Shown here: piece after piece, positions 8,962-18,058 of the stretch
How positions within the stretch are numbered: the first letter of the stretch is position 1
How the letters are laid out: every line of letters begins with the position of its first letter
Source of the DNA: CAZJRB01 sp964547995
GTDB taxonomy: Bacteria > Planctomycetota > Planctomycetia > Pirellulales > Thermoguttaceae
Assembly: GCA_964547995.1 (NCBI GenBank)
Contig: CAZJRB010000001.1
Span: 62,001-126,000 of the forward strand
Length of the DNA: 64,000 nucleotides
Direction: 5' to 3'
Position numbers and translations under genes: made by a program
Notes under the pieces: generated by a model
Databases searched by the model: none
Told to the model about the DNA's origin: nothing
The model's input: only the letters and a program-made list of their open reading frames with translations

Positions 8962-9483
8962 CTAGCTGCGTTCTTCCTGGATCTTCGCCTGCAAGGCTTC
9001 GTTCTTCCCGGCGACTTTTTTGACGAGGCGTTTCTTGAAGTCCACGAGTTTCTCTCGCAGGCCGGGATCGGCCAGGGCGAGGATTTCGACGGCCAGCAGT
9101 CCGGCGTTGCGGGGGCCGCCCGTGCCGACGCCGACGGCGGCCACCGGCACGTCGCCGGGCATCTGGACGACCGATAGCAGCGAGTCGAGCCCGCCTTGCA
9201 GATCGGTGGGCACGGGGATGCCGATCACCGGCAAGGTCGTGTGCGAGGCGACGACGCCGGCGAGATGGGCCGCCCCGCCGGCGGCCGCAATGATGACCTT
9301 CACGCCGCGATCGATCGCCGTGGTTGCGTATTCCATGACGACCTCGGGCGTGCGATGAGCGCTCATCACCCGGATCTCGTGCGGCACGTCGAATTCATCC
9401 AGGGCGCCGGCGACGGCTTTGATCTTCGGCCAATCGCTGTCGCTTCCCATGACGATTCCGACCAGGGGCGTCTTTTCGGCCAT
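8962..9483 (-). CDS. purE: N5-carboxyaminoimidazole ribonucleotide mutase
   Basis: This is the catalytic subunit of purine biosynthesis that converts N5-CAIR to CAIR. The 173-residue length is normal for class I PurE. Diagnostic motifs are the substrate loop VGIVMGSDSDWPKI, the catalytic His in RVMSAHRTPEVVMEY, and AAGGAAHLAGVVASHT. The C-terminal ~20 residues are a Lys/Glu-rich extension. No purK is visible next to it. Upstream lies a tandem pair of hairpin repeats (9510-9580). Confidence 0.96.
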   Translation of the reverse strand: MAEKTPLVGIVMGSDSDWPKIKAVAGALDEFDVPHEIRVMSAHRTPEVVMEYATTAIDRGVKVIIAAAGGAAHLAGVVASHTTLPVIGIPVPTDLQGGLDSLLSVVQMPGDVPVAAVGVGTGGPRNAGLLAVEILALADPGLREKLVDFKKRLVKKVAGKNEALQAKIQEERS

Positions 9484-9509
9484 GTTGATTCTCCATGCGG
9501 CTGCAACAC

Positions 9510-9580
9510 ACGCCGCCGTGCCGGCGGCGGCTAAACGATTTCCTAATGTACGCCGCCGTGCCGGCGGCGGCTAAACGATT
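9510..9580. repeat. Tandem pair of a 31-bp GC hairpin repeat
   Basis: Two identical 31-bp copies (9510-9540 and 9550-9580, period 40 bp) each contain CGCCGCCG-TGC-CGGCGGCGG followed by CTAAACGATT. Each can fold into a very stable hairpin. They lie between purE and ald, upstream of purE. Their role is unknown; they may be repetitive-element copies or transcription barriers. Confidence 0.8.
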
Positions 9581-9611
9581 CCCTGCGATGCGAATTCCCC
9601 GTCCCCCGTTC

Positions 9612-10718
9612 CTAACACTCGAACCGCTTATTGTACGGCAAGTCGAAGGTTTCGGCAACCGCCCGGTTGGTGATTTCGCCCTGGTAGGTGTTGACGGCAC
9701 GGGCGATGGGGGGTAAGGCTTCGGCGGCGGCCAGAAGGCCGCGGTTGGCAATTTGCAGGGCCCAGGGAAGCGTGACGTTGCACAGTGCAAACGTGCTGGT
9801 GCGGCCGACCGCGCCCGGCATGTTCGTCACACAGTAGTGAACGACCTCGTCGACAATGAAGGTGGGCTCGCTGTGCGTGGTGGGCCGGCTTGTCGCCACG
9901 CAGCCGCCCTGGTCGATCGCCACGTCGATGATCACGCTGCCGGGCCTCATCAGCTTCAGGTCTTCTTTTTCGACGAGTTGCGGGGCCTTGGCGCCGGGAA
10001 CCAGGACCGACCCGATCACCAGATCGGCACGCTTGAGTTGCTCGCGGACGATGTGACGGTCGCTGAACAGCACGGTGACGTTGCGGGACATGACGTCGTC
10101 GAGGTACCGCAGCCGGTTCATGTCGATATCGAGCACGACGACGTGTGCGCCGAACCCGGCGGCGATTTTGGCCGCGTTGGCGCCGACGACCCCGCCGCCG
10201 AGGATGGTCACTTGTGCGGGTTCGACGCCCGGCACGCCGGCCAGCAGGATACCGCGCCCCATCTGCGGCCGTTCGAGGTACTTGGCCCCTTCCTGGATGC
10301 TCATCCGGCCGGCCACTTCGCTCATGGGGGTCAACAGCGGCAAGTGGCCGTTGACCCGCAAGGTCTCGTAGGCGACGGCCGTGCAGCCGCTATCGCGCAC
10401 CTCCTCGGTAAGCTGCCGGTCGGCGGCGAAGTGGAAGTAGGTAAACACGATCTGGCCGTCGCGGAGCATTTTGCACTCGTTTTTCTGCGGCTCCTTGACC
10501 TTGATGATCATATCGGCCTGGCCGAAGAGTTCCTCGGGGTCGGCCGCGAGTTCTGCCTCGTGGCGGAGATAGTCGTGGTCGGGCAGGCCGGAGCCGAGCC
10601 CGGCGCCCGCTTCGACCAGCACCTGGTGCCCCGCCCGGATCAATTCCTCGACCCCGACCGGCAACAATCCCACGCGATATTCGTCCTGCTTGATTTCCTT
10701 GGGTACTCCGACAATCAC
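9612..10718 (-). CDS. ald: Alanine dehydrogenase
   Basis: This NAD-dependent enzyme interconverts L-alanine and pyruvate plus ammonia. Motifs include the N-terminal GVPKEIKQDEYRVGL, the substrate region VKEPQKNECKMLR with TYFHFAAD, and the Rossmann segment VTILGGGVVGANAAKIAAG. The GTG at 10718 was chosen as start because GAGAGGAG lies 6 bases upstream and it yields 368 residues, the usual family length. An upstream in-frame ATG at 10772 lies too close to a TATAAT (minus strand, 10786-10781) to be the likely start. The gene stands alone, with repeats downstream and der upstream. Confidence 0.93.
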   Translation of the reverse strand: MIVGVPKEIKQDEYRVGLLPVGVEELIRAGHQVLVEAGAGLGSGLPDHDYLRHEAELAADPEELFGQADMIIKVKEPQKNECKMLRDGQIVFTYFHFAADRQLTEEVRDSGCTAVAYETLRVNGHLPLLTPMSEVAGRMSIQEGAKYLERPQMGRGILLAGVPGVEPAQVTILGGGVVGANAAKIAAGFGAHVVVLDIDMNRLRYLDDVMSRNVTVLFSDRHIVREQLKRADLVIGSVLVPGAKAPQLVEKEDLKLMRPGSVIIDVAIDQGGCVATSRPTTHSEPTFIVDEVVHYCVTNMPGAVGRTSTFALCNVTLPWALQIANRGLLAAAEALPPIARAVNTYQGEITNRAVAETFDLPYNKRFEC

Positions 10719-10857
10719 GGTTTGCTCCTCTCGAACGGGGGCCGTTTCGCTTGACGGGGCCACATCGCACATGGTCTGTTATTATAAGGATACACCATAA
10801 TTTGCAGACGGGAGTCGCGGATGCCGCGAGAGCGGCGGTAGCAGAAAACGCGGGCGA

Positions 10858-12255
10858 TCAACCCAATACTCCCTCCGCGTCTTCTTTCTGGTCGTCCTCG
10901 CCCGTATCCGACTCCGCATTGATCTCGTCGCGATGGTCGCCGCCCTCGCGCTTGCGGAGGTAAATCTTGATGGGGACTTCGCCGAAATCGAGCTGGTCGC
11001 GGAAGACACCCAAGATATACCGCTTGTACTGCGCGGAAAAGGCTTTAGGGTTGTTGGAAAACATCACGATGGTCGGCGGCTGCGTGCCGACTTGCGTGGC
11101 GTAGTAGATCTTCGGACGGCGGTTGTGGAACATCGGCGGCGGATTGTGTTCCACCGCCGCGCGAAGCAATTTATTCAACTGCGACGTCCCCACTCGAATC
11201 CGCGATTGCGTGAACAACATCTGCGCGTGATTGAGCATCGCCTTGACGTTCTTGCCCGTCTGACCCGTAATAAACGCGATCGGCACGTGCCACATGTTGC
11301 GGAAGGTATCGCGCAGGTAGCGGACCCATTTTTCGGTCGGCATGGTCTTGGCCACCATGTCCCACTTGTTGATCACGAACATGCAGGGCTTGAACTGGTG
11401 AGCAATATAGTCGGACAACTGCTTGTCGACCTTGCCGACTCGACTAACGGCGTCGAAGAAGAGCAAGACGACGTCGGCCCGGCGGATGCTTCGCTGAGCC
11501 CGATGGGTGCTGTAGGTCCCGATCTCGGAACCGCCTCTCACCTTCCGCCGGAACCCCGCCGTGTCGATGGCGACGAACGTCTGACCGTCCATCTCAAATC
11601 GGACATCGACGCTGTCCCGCGTGGTACCGGGGATCTCGCTGGTGATCATCCGCTCGTTGTCGGCCAACGTGTTTATCAGCGTGCTCTTGCCCGTGTTCCG
11701 CCGCCCGACAACCGCCACCTTCATGACCGGCTCTTCATCGGGCTCTTCATCCTCCGACGGCTCCGGCAGGTGATCGGCAATCTCGTTGAGCAGTCTTTCC
11801 TTGCCGATGTTGTGGAGAACGCTGACACAGATCACCTTCCGGCCCAAACGATAGAACTCGTTCGCATCCGACTGGAGTTCTTTCTCGTCGGTCTTGTTGG
11901 CCACGCACAGCACCGGCACGCGGACGTAGCGAAGCTTCTTGGCCACTTCCTTATCCAGCGGCAGCACGCCGTCGCGGGTGTCAACCACGAAGAGGATCAT
12001 GGCGGAAGAATCGATGGCCGCCTGAATCTGCTCTTCGATTTGTACCTTCAGCCGGAGGTCGTCCAGACCCCCCAGCCCGCCCGTGTCGACCAACTCGATG
12101 AAGCGGTCCTGGAGATGGAGCAGGTGCGTCAAACGATCGCGAGTCACCCCCTGTTGCTGGTCGACAATCGCGATCCGGCGACCGGCCAGCCAATTGAAAA
12201 TGCTCGACTTGCCGACGTTGGGCCTACCGACAATGGCAATCTGTGGCACTCCCAT
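10858..12255 (-). CDS. der: Ribosome-assembly GTPase Der/EngA
   Basis: This tandem GTPase is essential for 50S subunit maturation. It has 465 residues with two G domains and a C-terminal KH-like domain. The first P-loop is GRPNVGKSSIFNWL, with VDTGGLGG and NKTD (VANKTDEKE). The second P-loop reads GRRNTGKSTLIN, a slight variant of the usual GRPNVGKS, with DTAGFRRK and NKWD. The C-terminal tail is acidic. It is divergent from the uracil-DNA glycosylase gene at 12489. In the 233-bp gap a TATACT-like box occurs on the plus strand near 12412, but no full promoter could be defined. Confidence 0.95.
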   Translation of the reverse strand: MGVPQIAIVGRPNVGKSSIFNWLAGRRIAIVDQQQGVTRDRLTHLLHLQDRFIELVDTGGLGGLDDLRLKVQIEEQIQAAIDSSAMILFVVDTRDGVLPLDKEVAKKLRYVRVPVLCVANKTDEKELQSDANEFYRLGRKVICVSVLHNIGKERLLNEIADHLPEPSEDEEPDEEPVMKVAVVGRRNTGKSTLINTLADNERMITSEIPGTTRDSVDVRFEMDGQTFVAIDTAGFRRKVRGGSEIGTYSTHRAQRSIRRADVVLLFFDAVSRVGKVDKQLSDYIAHQFKPCMFVINKWDMVAKTMPTEKWVRYLRDTFRNMWHVPIAFITGQTGKNVKAMLNHAQMLFTQSRIRVGTSQLNKLLRAAVEHNPPPMFHNRRPKIYYATQVGTQPPTIVMFSNNPKAFSAQYKRYILGVFRDQLDFGEVPIKIYLRKREGGDHRDEINAESDTGEDDQKEDAEGVLG

Positions 12256-12488
12256 CGAATCTCCGATCCCAAAATCATCCCTTTTCTATCATATTGCGAT
12301 TTAGGAAAGTTTGCCAGAGCGCGCGGGGGGGTAGTTGGCCGGGTTTGACAGTAAATCGGGGGGCACCGAGGCTATCGGCAAACACCCATTCCCTGCCGAC
12401 AAACAGGCATTATACTATCGGTAAGCTTCCGATGCTGTCGGAAAACCAAATGCAAAAAGCCGTGCAAAAAGCCGGATAAGGAACCACC

Positions 12489-13256
12489 ATGGCCGGGAAA
12501 AAAGGGATATCGGACAGCATTGCCGCCCGGGCCGTCGTGCAAAGGTTGGAAAGTCTGAACCGGGCGGGAGTAACGCACATGAGCAAGATTCCTAGGGGAG
12601 GGCATAAATCCCCCCAGGAGAACCGGCTCGGTGGAGCCGATCCCTCAATCACATCGCCCCCCCCCAACGCACAGGCCGACGACCGTGCCGCCGCTTTGGC
12701 AGCCGTTGCCCGGGAAGTGGCGGCTTGCAAACGATGCGCCGAACTGGCTCGAACCCGGACACAAACCGTCTTCGGGGCCGGCAACCCCTGTGCCAGGCTT
12801 GTCTTCTGCGGCGAAGCACCCGGCGCCGACGAAGACCGCCAGGGCAAGCCGTTCGTTGGCCGGGCGGGAAAACTGCTGACCGACATCATCCAAAAGGGCA
12901 TGAAACTTCTCCGGCAGGACGTTTATATCCTCAACATCCTCCGCTGCCGCCCGCCGGGCAACCGCAACCCGCTCCCCGCCGAAGCGGCCAACTGCCGCGA
13001 GTTCCTCGACCGGCAACTCGATATCATCCGGCCCGAGTGCATCTGTTGCCTCGGAGCCGTTGCCGCTCAGAACCTGCTCGATACGACTTCGTCGATCGGC
13101 AAACTGCGGGGGCGAGTTCATGACTACCGGGGAATTAAAGTCGTGTGTACTTATCACCCCGCCTATCTGCTGAGAAACCCCGCCGCCAAGAAAACGACGT
13201 GGGAAGATATCCAGTTGCTAATGACGGAAATGGGATTGCCGGTCGAGAAGAAATGA
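12489..13256 (+). CDS. Family-4-type uracil-DNA glycosylase
   Basis: This DNA repair enzyme removes uracil from DNA. The core motifs are VFCGEAPGADEDRQGKPF, FVGRAGKLL, ILNILRCRPPGNRNP and the C-terminal HPAYLLRNP. Cysteines for a 4Fe-4S cluster are visible in AACKRCAEL, LRCRPPG and ECICCLG, as expected for the thermostable-type family 4. The first ~60 residues are not conserved-looking and low in complexity, as often seen in planctomycete members, so the true start may lie downstream (for instance the ATG at 12579). Confidence 0.9.
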   Translation: MAGKKGISDSIAARAVVQRLESLNRAGVTHMSKIPRGGHKSPQENRLGGADPSITSPPPNAQADDRAAALAAVAREVAACKRCAELARTRTQTVFGAGNPCARLVFCGEAPGADEDRQGKPFVGRAGKLLTDIIQKGMKLLRQDVYILNILRCRPPGNRNPLPAEAANCREFLDRQLDIIRPECICCLGAVAAQNLLDTTSSIGKLRGRVHDYRGIKVVCTYHPAYLLRNPAAKKTTWEDIQLLMTEMGLPVEKK

Positions 13257-13298
13257 GTGGATAGTGGATAGTGGATAGTGGATAGTGGATAGTGGATA
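13257..13298. repeat. Heptanucleotide tandem repeat GTGGATA
   Basis: About six copies of GTGGATA run directly after the stop of the glycosylase gene and reach to within 20 bp of the next start codon. Degenerate versions of the same heptamer occur at 58603-58634 and, in reverse orientation, at 62985-63030. Confidence 0.85.
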
Positions 13299-13318
13299 GA
13301 GAGGACAGTCCTTACGCC

Positions 13319-14341
13319 ATGCTTCCAGAAAAATTCCAATGCTATCTCGTCGACAAGGATGCCGACGGCAACGTCACGGGCAAGATTACCGAGCGGCGAT
13401 CGGATGAACTGCCCGACGGCGAGGCCGTCATTCGCGTGGCCTACTCGTCGCTGAACTACAAAGACGCTTTGGCCGCCACGGGACACCCCGGCGTCAACAA
13501 GGTCTTCCCGCACATCCCCGGCGTTGATGCCGCCGGCGTGGTCGCGGATACGGGCGTGTACGAGATGGTCGAAGGGGATCTGGTTTTCGTCACCGGATTT
13601 GATATGGGGTCGAACCGCTGGGGTGGGTTCGCCGAATACGTCAGCGTGCCGCTCGATTGGATCGTGCCGTTGCCCGAAGGGCTCTCGCTCCGCGAGAGCA
13701 TGATTTACGGCTCTGCCGGATTGACGGCGGGCCTGTGTATCGACGCCCTGCAAAAGCACGGGGTCGAACCCGGCGGCGGCGAAGTCGTTGTGACGGGTGC
13801 CAGCGGCGGCGTCGGAAGCATGGCCGTCGCGATCCTCGCCAAACTGGGCTACGACGTTGTGGCCGTCACCGGGAAGGACTCCGCCCGCGATTATCTGACC
13901 CGTCTTGGTGCGCGGCAGATCATCGGGCGGTCTGAAGTGGACGACACCAGCGGCAAGCCGATGCTCAAGGGGCGCTGGGCCGGCGCCGTCGATACGTGCG
14001 GCGGAAATATCCTGACTACGATCTTGCGGTCCACCCGCCACGACGGATGCGTTGCCGCGTGCGGGCTGGCCGCCGGCAACGAATTGTCGATGACCGTCTA
14101 CCCGTTTATCCTCCGCGCGATAACATTAACGGGGATCGACGCCGCTTGGTGCCCGTTGCCCGTTCGCCACGAAACCTGGCAGCGGCTTGCCGGCGACTGG
14201 AAACCCGATAACCTGGAATCGATGGCAACCGAAATCCCCATGGCCGAGTTGCCCGGACAATTCGACAAAATCCTCGCCGGCGAAATCACCGGCCGGGTCG
14301 TCGTAAAAATCGGCGGGGAAGACGTGCTCGAAGAAATGTAG
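13319..14341 (+). CDS. YhdH/AcuI-type quinone oxidoreductase (acryloyl-CoA reductase family)
   Basis: This is a medium-chain, zinc-free alcohol-dehydrogenase-family NADPH reductase. The ATG at 13319 was chosen, giving 340 residues; an upstream GTG at 13292 lies inside the heptamer repeat and is unlikely. Family motifs are SSLNYKDALAATG, PHIPGVDAAGVV, and the NADPH-binding VVTGASGGVGSMAVAILA. The substrate could be acryloyl-CoA or another enoyl compound; the sequence alone does not decide. It is followed by a palindromic repeat and the archease gene. Confidence 0.88.
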   Translation: MLPEKFQCYLVDKDADGNVTGKITERRSDELPDGEAVIRVAYSSLNYKDALAATGHPGVNKVFPHIPGVDAAGVVADTGVYEMVEGDLVFVTGFDMGSNRWGGFAEYVSVPLDWIVPLPEGLSLRESMIYGSAGLTAGLCIDALQKHGVEPGGGEVVVTGASGGVGSMAVAILAKLGYDVVAVTGKDSARDYLTRLGARQIIGRSEVDDTSGKPMLKGRWAGAVDTCGGNILTTILRSTRHDGCVAACGLAAGNELSMTVYPFILRAITLTGIDAAWCPLPVRHETWQRLAGDWKPDNLESMATEIPMAELPGQFDKILAGEITGRVVVKIGGEDVLEEM

Positions 14342-14347
14342 TGCGAT

Positions 14348-14423
14348 GGGTGGCTGGGGCATAGCGAAGCGCGCCCCAGTCGGCGGCACTCTGGGGCACC
14401 GCCCCGCTATGCCCCAGACACCC
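14348..14423. repeat. Palindromic repeat between the reductase and archease genes
   Basis: Left arm GGGTGGCTGGGGCATAGCG (14348-14366) pairs with the right arm CGCTATGCCCCAGACACCC (14405-14423) with two mismatches. The GC-rich centre contains a further short stem (GCCCCAG ... CTGGGGC). It may also act as a bidirectional terminator, but there is no T-tract. Confidence 0.75.
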
Positions 14424-14463
14424 GACGAAAATATAGAGCCGCGAACAGTGAGACGCAAGAATT

Positions 14464-14874
14464 ATGTACGAGTTCTTCGATCACACGGCCGACATCGGCC
14501 TGCGCATTCGGGCCAATGACCTCGACGAGTTGTTCTCCGAAGCCGCCGGGGCACTGTTCTCCATCATCGTCGCGAACCTGGAGACCGTGAAAACTGTCGA
14601 ACAAAAGACGTTCGAAATCGAGGGCGACGACCATGAGAATTTGCTCCACGATTGGCTGGCAGAACTGCTCTACACGTTCCACACCGAGCACCGGGTGTTT
14701 TCGCAGTTTGAAGTCCACCTTGCCGACGACAAGTTGACCGCCACCGCCGGGGGCGAAAAAATAGACGAAACCAGACACGAACTCGACGCCGAGATCAAGG
14801 CAATTACGTACCACGGCTTGAAAGTCGAGAGACAAACCGACGGCTGGCTGGCGGAAGTCATTGTTGACATCTGA
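14464..14874 (+). CDS. Archease (RtcB activator)
   Basis: This 136-residue archease-family protein accelerates guanylylation and turnover of the RNA ligase RtcB. Motifs are YEFFDHTADIGLRIRAND at the N-terminus, EAAGALFSIIV, LLHDWLAELLYTF, and the C-terminal ITYHGLKVER. The acidic metal-binding residues (D in HTAD and the final VDI) are present. RtcB itself is encoded 3.2 kb downstream on the same strand, separated by one large secreted-protein gene. That partial clustering supports a shared RNA-repair role. Confidence 0.93.
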   Translation: MYEFFDHTADIGLRIRANDLDELFSEAAGALFSIIVANLETVKTVEQKTFEIEGDDHENLLHDWLAELLYTFHTEHRVFSQFEVHLADDKLTATAGGEKIDETRHELDAEIKAITYHGLKVERQTDGWLAEVIVDI

Positions 14875-14961
14875 GAAATCCGGGACTGAAGTTGTTGGAA
14901 TCGAAGGCTCTGGTAGTAATTGAAGAAACTGAGAAATGAGCCCAAGACGAGAAGAGACGAT

Positions 14962-17900
14962 ATGAATATGGAATTTGCGAGAGCGGCGGGAATAGCGATT
15001 GTCGTGATGAGTCCGGCGGTCGGTGCGTATGCGGCTGATGGTTTGCAGAAACAGATCGATCCTCAGGCGCAGAAAATGGTTGTGGAAACAATCCAAAAAC
15101 TAAAATCAAAGAAGATCAACGAACAAGATAAAATCAAACTTCTCGCTGCATTGGGCGAACTCGGGCCCGATGCAGCCCCGGCACTTCCGTTCCTTCTCTC
15201 CGAGGAATTCTATGTAAGAACGGCCCAAAGAAACACAGCGCTAAAACAGGCAACCATTGATGTGCTCATTCGAATCGGTGAACCCGCCGTGCCGGCGATC
15301 CTGAGCCTTTTGAAACCGCAGGCCGCGCAAAAGAGCATAAATATCCCGAAGAACGCCGATCCCGCCACGACTAAGTCGTTGCAGAAGCAGCAGGCAAAGG
15401 CTGCGAGCCGAGCCAAGCAGGCCAAAGAAGCTCGCGAGTTGATGGTCCGGGATTTGTTCTTGGAACTGTCTAGACGCGGGTTCGTTGATCCGCTCGCGTC
15501 GGCTCTCCAGAGAGACCTGCGGGCATCCAAGGGCAACCTCGTTTACGGAAAGCGCGGGTTTAACCGAAACGCCATAATTGACCTGCTCGCCTTGCTGGGC
15601 GCCAAGTCCGTGCCGGTGCTCAAACGAGAAGCCGAACGCGATGCCTCCGGCGTGCGTCAGGTGGCCGGGGCAATTGGCCCCGAGATCGGCGACGCCGTCG
15701 ACGCGATCATCCCTGAGCATTACAACGACACGACGTGGGCGGATAAACGCTTCTGGATTCACTACCACGCCGGCTTCTGGCCGTTGGCCCACGCCAAACC
15801 CGATCCGAAACACATCCCCGCTTTTCTCGACCTCATCAAGAACGACGGATTGATGGGGAGATACTACGGCCGAGGCGTCCGCTTGACGGGAATGCTGTTG
15901 AGCGGCATGGGGCAGTCGCCTGCGCTGCCGTTGGCCAATCTCTTGGAAGATGAGAATCCGAGAATACGCTGGGCAGCCGCGACCATTCTGGCGATGATCG
16001 GTCCGGATATGAAAGCGGCTCTCCCCGCACTTGAAAACACGTTTACCGACAAGGACGAGGATATCGGCGTCCGTGTGGCCTCCGCCCGGGCGATTGCCGA
16101 CATCAAGGGCATCGACGGGTCTAAGCTTTGTGAACGCATTCCTGATGTTCAACGCAGGATCGTCGAGCTGTCGCGAAGGAACCGGGAGGCGTCGCAAAGT
16201 CCTGAGCTGTGGCAGCAGCACTTCGCTGCCGATCCCGAAACAACCGCCGCGCGCCAACTGGCGCTCTACAACCTAACGACCGAGTTCGAAAAGCCTTTGT
16301 ACGATCTTGCCACGGGACAGAATCTGAAGGCACAGAATCAGTGGTTGCGTGAGTACGCCGCCGACAAGCTCGCCAATCTGCCCCCTGTCTTCCCGAGTCT
16401 GACCGGTCATGTTCTCGGCTCCGAAGCGCACACGTTTCTCCTCTTGTTCGGATCCGGGAGCCGGCACTATCCCGGTCGACTCGAGCCCGATGTGGAAAAG
16501 GCGTTTAAGGAAATCTGTTTCAAGGCCCTCGACATCACGCGGATTGCAAACAAACCCCGATACCTGCCGAAATCCACCGACGTCCTTGACAAGCTTCTTG
16601 CTCTGGATGACTCGCTTTCGATCCTGGAGATGTCCAATGGGCCGATGCGGAACGACGCAAATCAGTATCTGATTTTGCAGGTGCTCAAGGATGATCCGGC
16701 ATACAAAGACAGAACATTCAAGACGGGTGACACGGTGTCGCAGCGATACGACGCCTTCACCAAATTCATCAAAAGGGGCTTAAAGTCGTTGGCGCTGCAC
16801 GGAATGTGGGCTGAGCTGGGCAGCTCCAACTATGAACACAAGACCTATCGGGGGCTGTTGGCCCTGCTCGATTACGCGACCGATCCGATCGTGGCCGCAC
16901 GTGCGAGGATGTTCATGGATCTGGCCATGGTCGAGGTCGAGCAGATCTCGCTCAGCGGGCTTCGCGGGGGAAGCAAGACCCGTGCCAAGGACGGCGGGCT
17001 AACCGGGCGATTCAACAGGACACGGGCGATGTTGCACGGAGAACATCATGGCTTCATTCTTGAACCGCCCGGATTCAAGCATTCCTATCAGCCGCCCGTG
17101 CCGGCGGTTCTCCTTCGCCGGCTCGGTCCCACCAAGCCGGTTTATGAAATTGTCAACCGCCACGTGAGTGAGAACGAATCCCTGGAAGAAAAGTACGTCC
17201 CGCAATACAAACGCGTATTCAAACTGCCGTCCAGATCGATCAACTACGCTTATTGCACTCCTGATTACGTCACCGGATGCGCCATGTTTGACGTGCGGTT
17301 GTGGAGGGGTGAGGGCAAAGAGAAGTCGTTGAAATACGGGACCATGGGCCGCTGGAGCGGAGTCATCTTTCGCAATCGCGGCGCCGTATACCTCGAAGCC
17401 TACACGACTGACAAATGGTACGTGCAGAGCAAAGACGTGTTGATCGCTCAAATCTTCAAGGACGCGAGATACCCGGGTCATCCCAGAGTCGATTTCGCCT
17501 CGATCATGGAGATGGTCGAGAAAGACGGCTGGGTGTTCGTCAATAATCACGACGCGCACGCCGCGGTCAGGGTCGTTCGAGGCGGTTACTACTGGAACGA
17601 GCCCGCCCGTCATCGCCTCTACCTGAATGATTGGTTTTCGCCGATCATCGTCCAAACAGGTCGCAAAGCTGTCTACGGTTCGTTCGCGGCCTTCCAGGAC
17701 GGCATCCTCAACGCGCCGCTCACACTGACTGACGACAAGCTGGACTACACCGGCCCGAATTCATCGAGAATAGAGTTCTTTCTGGCGAAGGATTCGGACG
17801 ACGATCCCTATCCCGAGAGTCTTCCGAAGATCGACGGCACGGAACTCGATCTGAATCTGGAGTATAACTACCGCAGCCCCTACATGGAAAACAAAGTGAG

Positions 17901-17985
17901 CAGCGATATCGTGACCGTCCGGTATGGAAAAAGAAGATGGGAGTATGACTTCGCAAAGAACACGGTTACCGAGATCAAGGAGTGA
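14962..17985 (+). CDS. Secreted HEAT-repeat protein of unknown function
   Basis: The ATG at 14962 (after GAAGAGACGAT) was chosen, giving 1007 residues; a TTG at 14920 could extend it. A signal peptide (AAGIAIVVMSPAVGAYAADG) is clear. Residues ~30-430 contain HEAT/PBS-lyase-like repeats, for example LAALGELGPDAAPALPFLL, IGEPAVPAILSLL and IRWAAATILAMIGPDMKAAL. The rest, ~500 residues, is not recognised; it holds a W/Y-rich region (WYVQSKDVLIAQIFKDAR) typical of extracellular planctomycete proteins. It lies between archease and rtcB on the same strand, although secretion makes a direct RNA-repair role unlikely. Confidence 0.85.
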   Translation: MNMEFARAAGIAIVVMSPAVGAYAADGLQKQIDPQAQKMVVETIQKLKSKKINEQDKIKLLAALGELGPDAAPALPFLLSEEFYVRTAQRNTALKQATIDVLIRIGEPAVPAILSLLKPQAAQKSINIPKNADPATTKSLQKQQAKAASRAKQAKEARELMVRDLFLELSRRGFVDPLASALQRDLRASKGNLVYGKRGFNRNAIIDLLALLGAKSVPVLKREAERDASGVRQVAGAIGPEIGDAVDAIIPEHYNDTTWADKRFWIHYHAGFWPLAHAKPDPKHIPAFLDLIKNDGLMGRYYGRGVRLTGMLLSGMGQSPALPLANLLEDENPRIRWAAATILAMIGPDMKAALPALENTFTDKDEDIGVRVASARAIADIKGIDGSKLCERIPDVQRRIVELSRRNREASQSPELWQQHFAADPETTAARQLALYNLTTEFEKPLYDLATGQNLKAQNQWLREYAADKLANLPPVFPSLTGHVLGSEAHTFLLLFGSGSRHYPGRLEPDVEKAFKEICFKALDITRIANKPRYLPKSTDVLDKLLALDDSLSILEMSNGPMRNDANQYLILQVLKDDPAYKDRTFKTGDTVSQRYDAFTKFIKRGLKSLALHGMWAELGSSNYEHKTYRGLLALLDYATDPIVAARARMFMDLAMVEVEQISLSGLRGGSKTRAKDGGLTGRFNRTRAMLHGEHHGFILEPPGFKHSYQPPVPAVLLRRLGPTKPVYEIVNRHVSENESLEEKYVPQYKRVFKLPSRSINYAYCTPDYVTGCAMFDVRLWRGEGKEKSLKYGTMGRWSGVIFRNRGAVYLEAYTTDKWYVQSKDVLIAQIFKDARYPGHPRVDFASIMEMVEKDGWVFVNNHDAHAAVRVVRGGYYWNEPARHRLYLNDWFSPIIVQTGRKAVYGSFAAFQDGILNAPLTLTDDKLDYTGPNSSRIEFFLAKDSDDDPYPESLPKIDGTELDLNLEYNYRSPYMENKVSSDIVTVRYGKRRWEYDFAKNTVTEIKE

Positions 17986-18058
17986 TAGGTTAACAATTCG
18001 AATAAGTAGAACGTAACGCATCTATGCTTCCGATAGAAAACAAGCTGCGAGGACTCCG

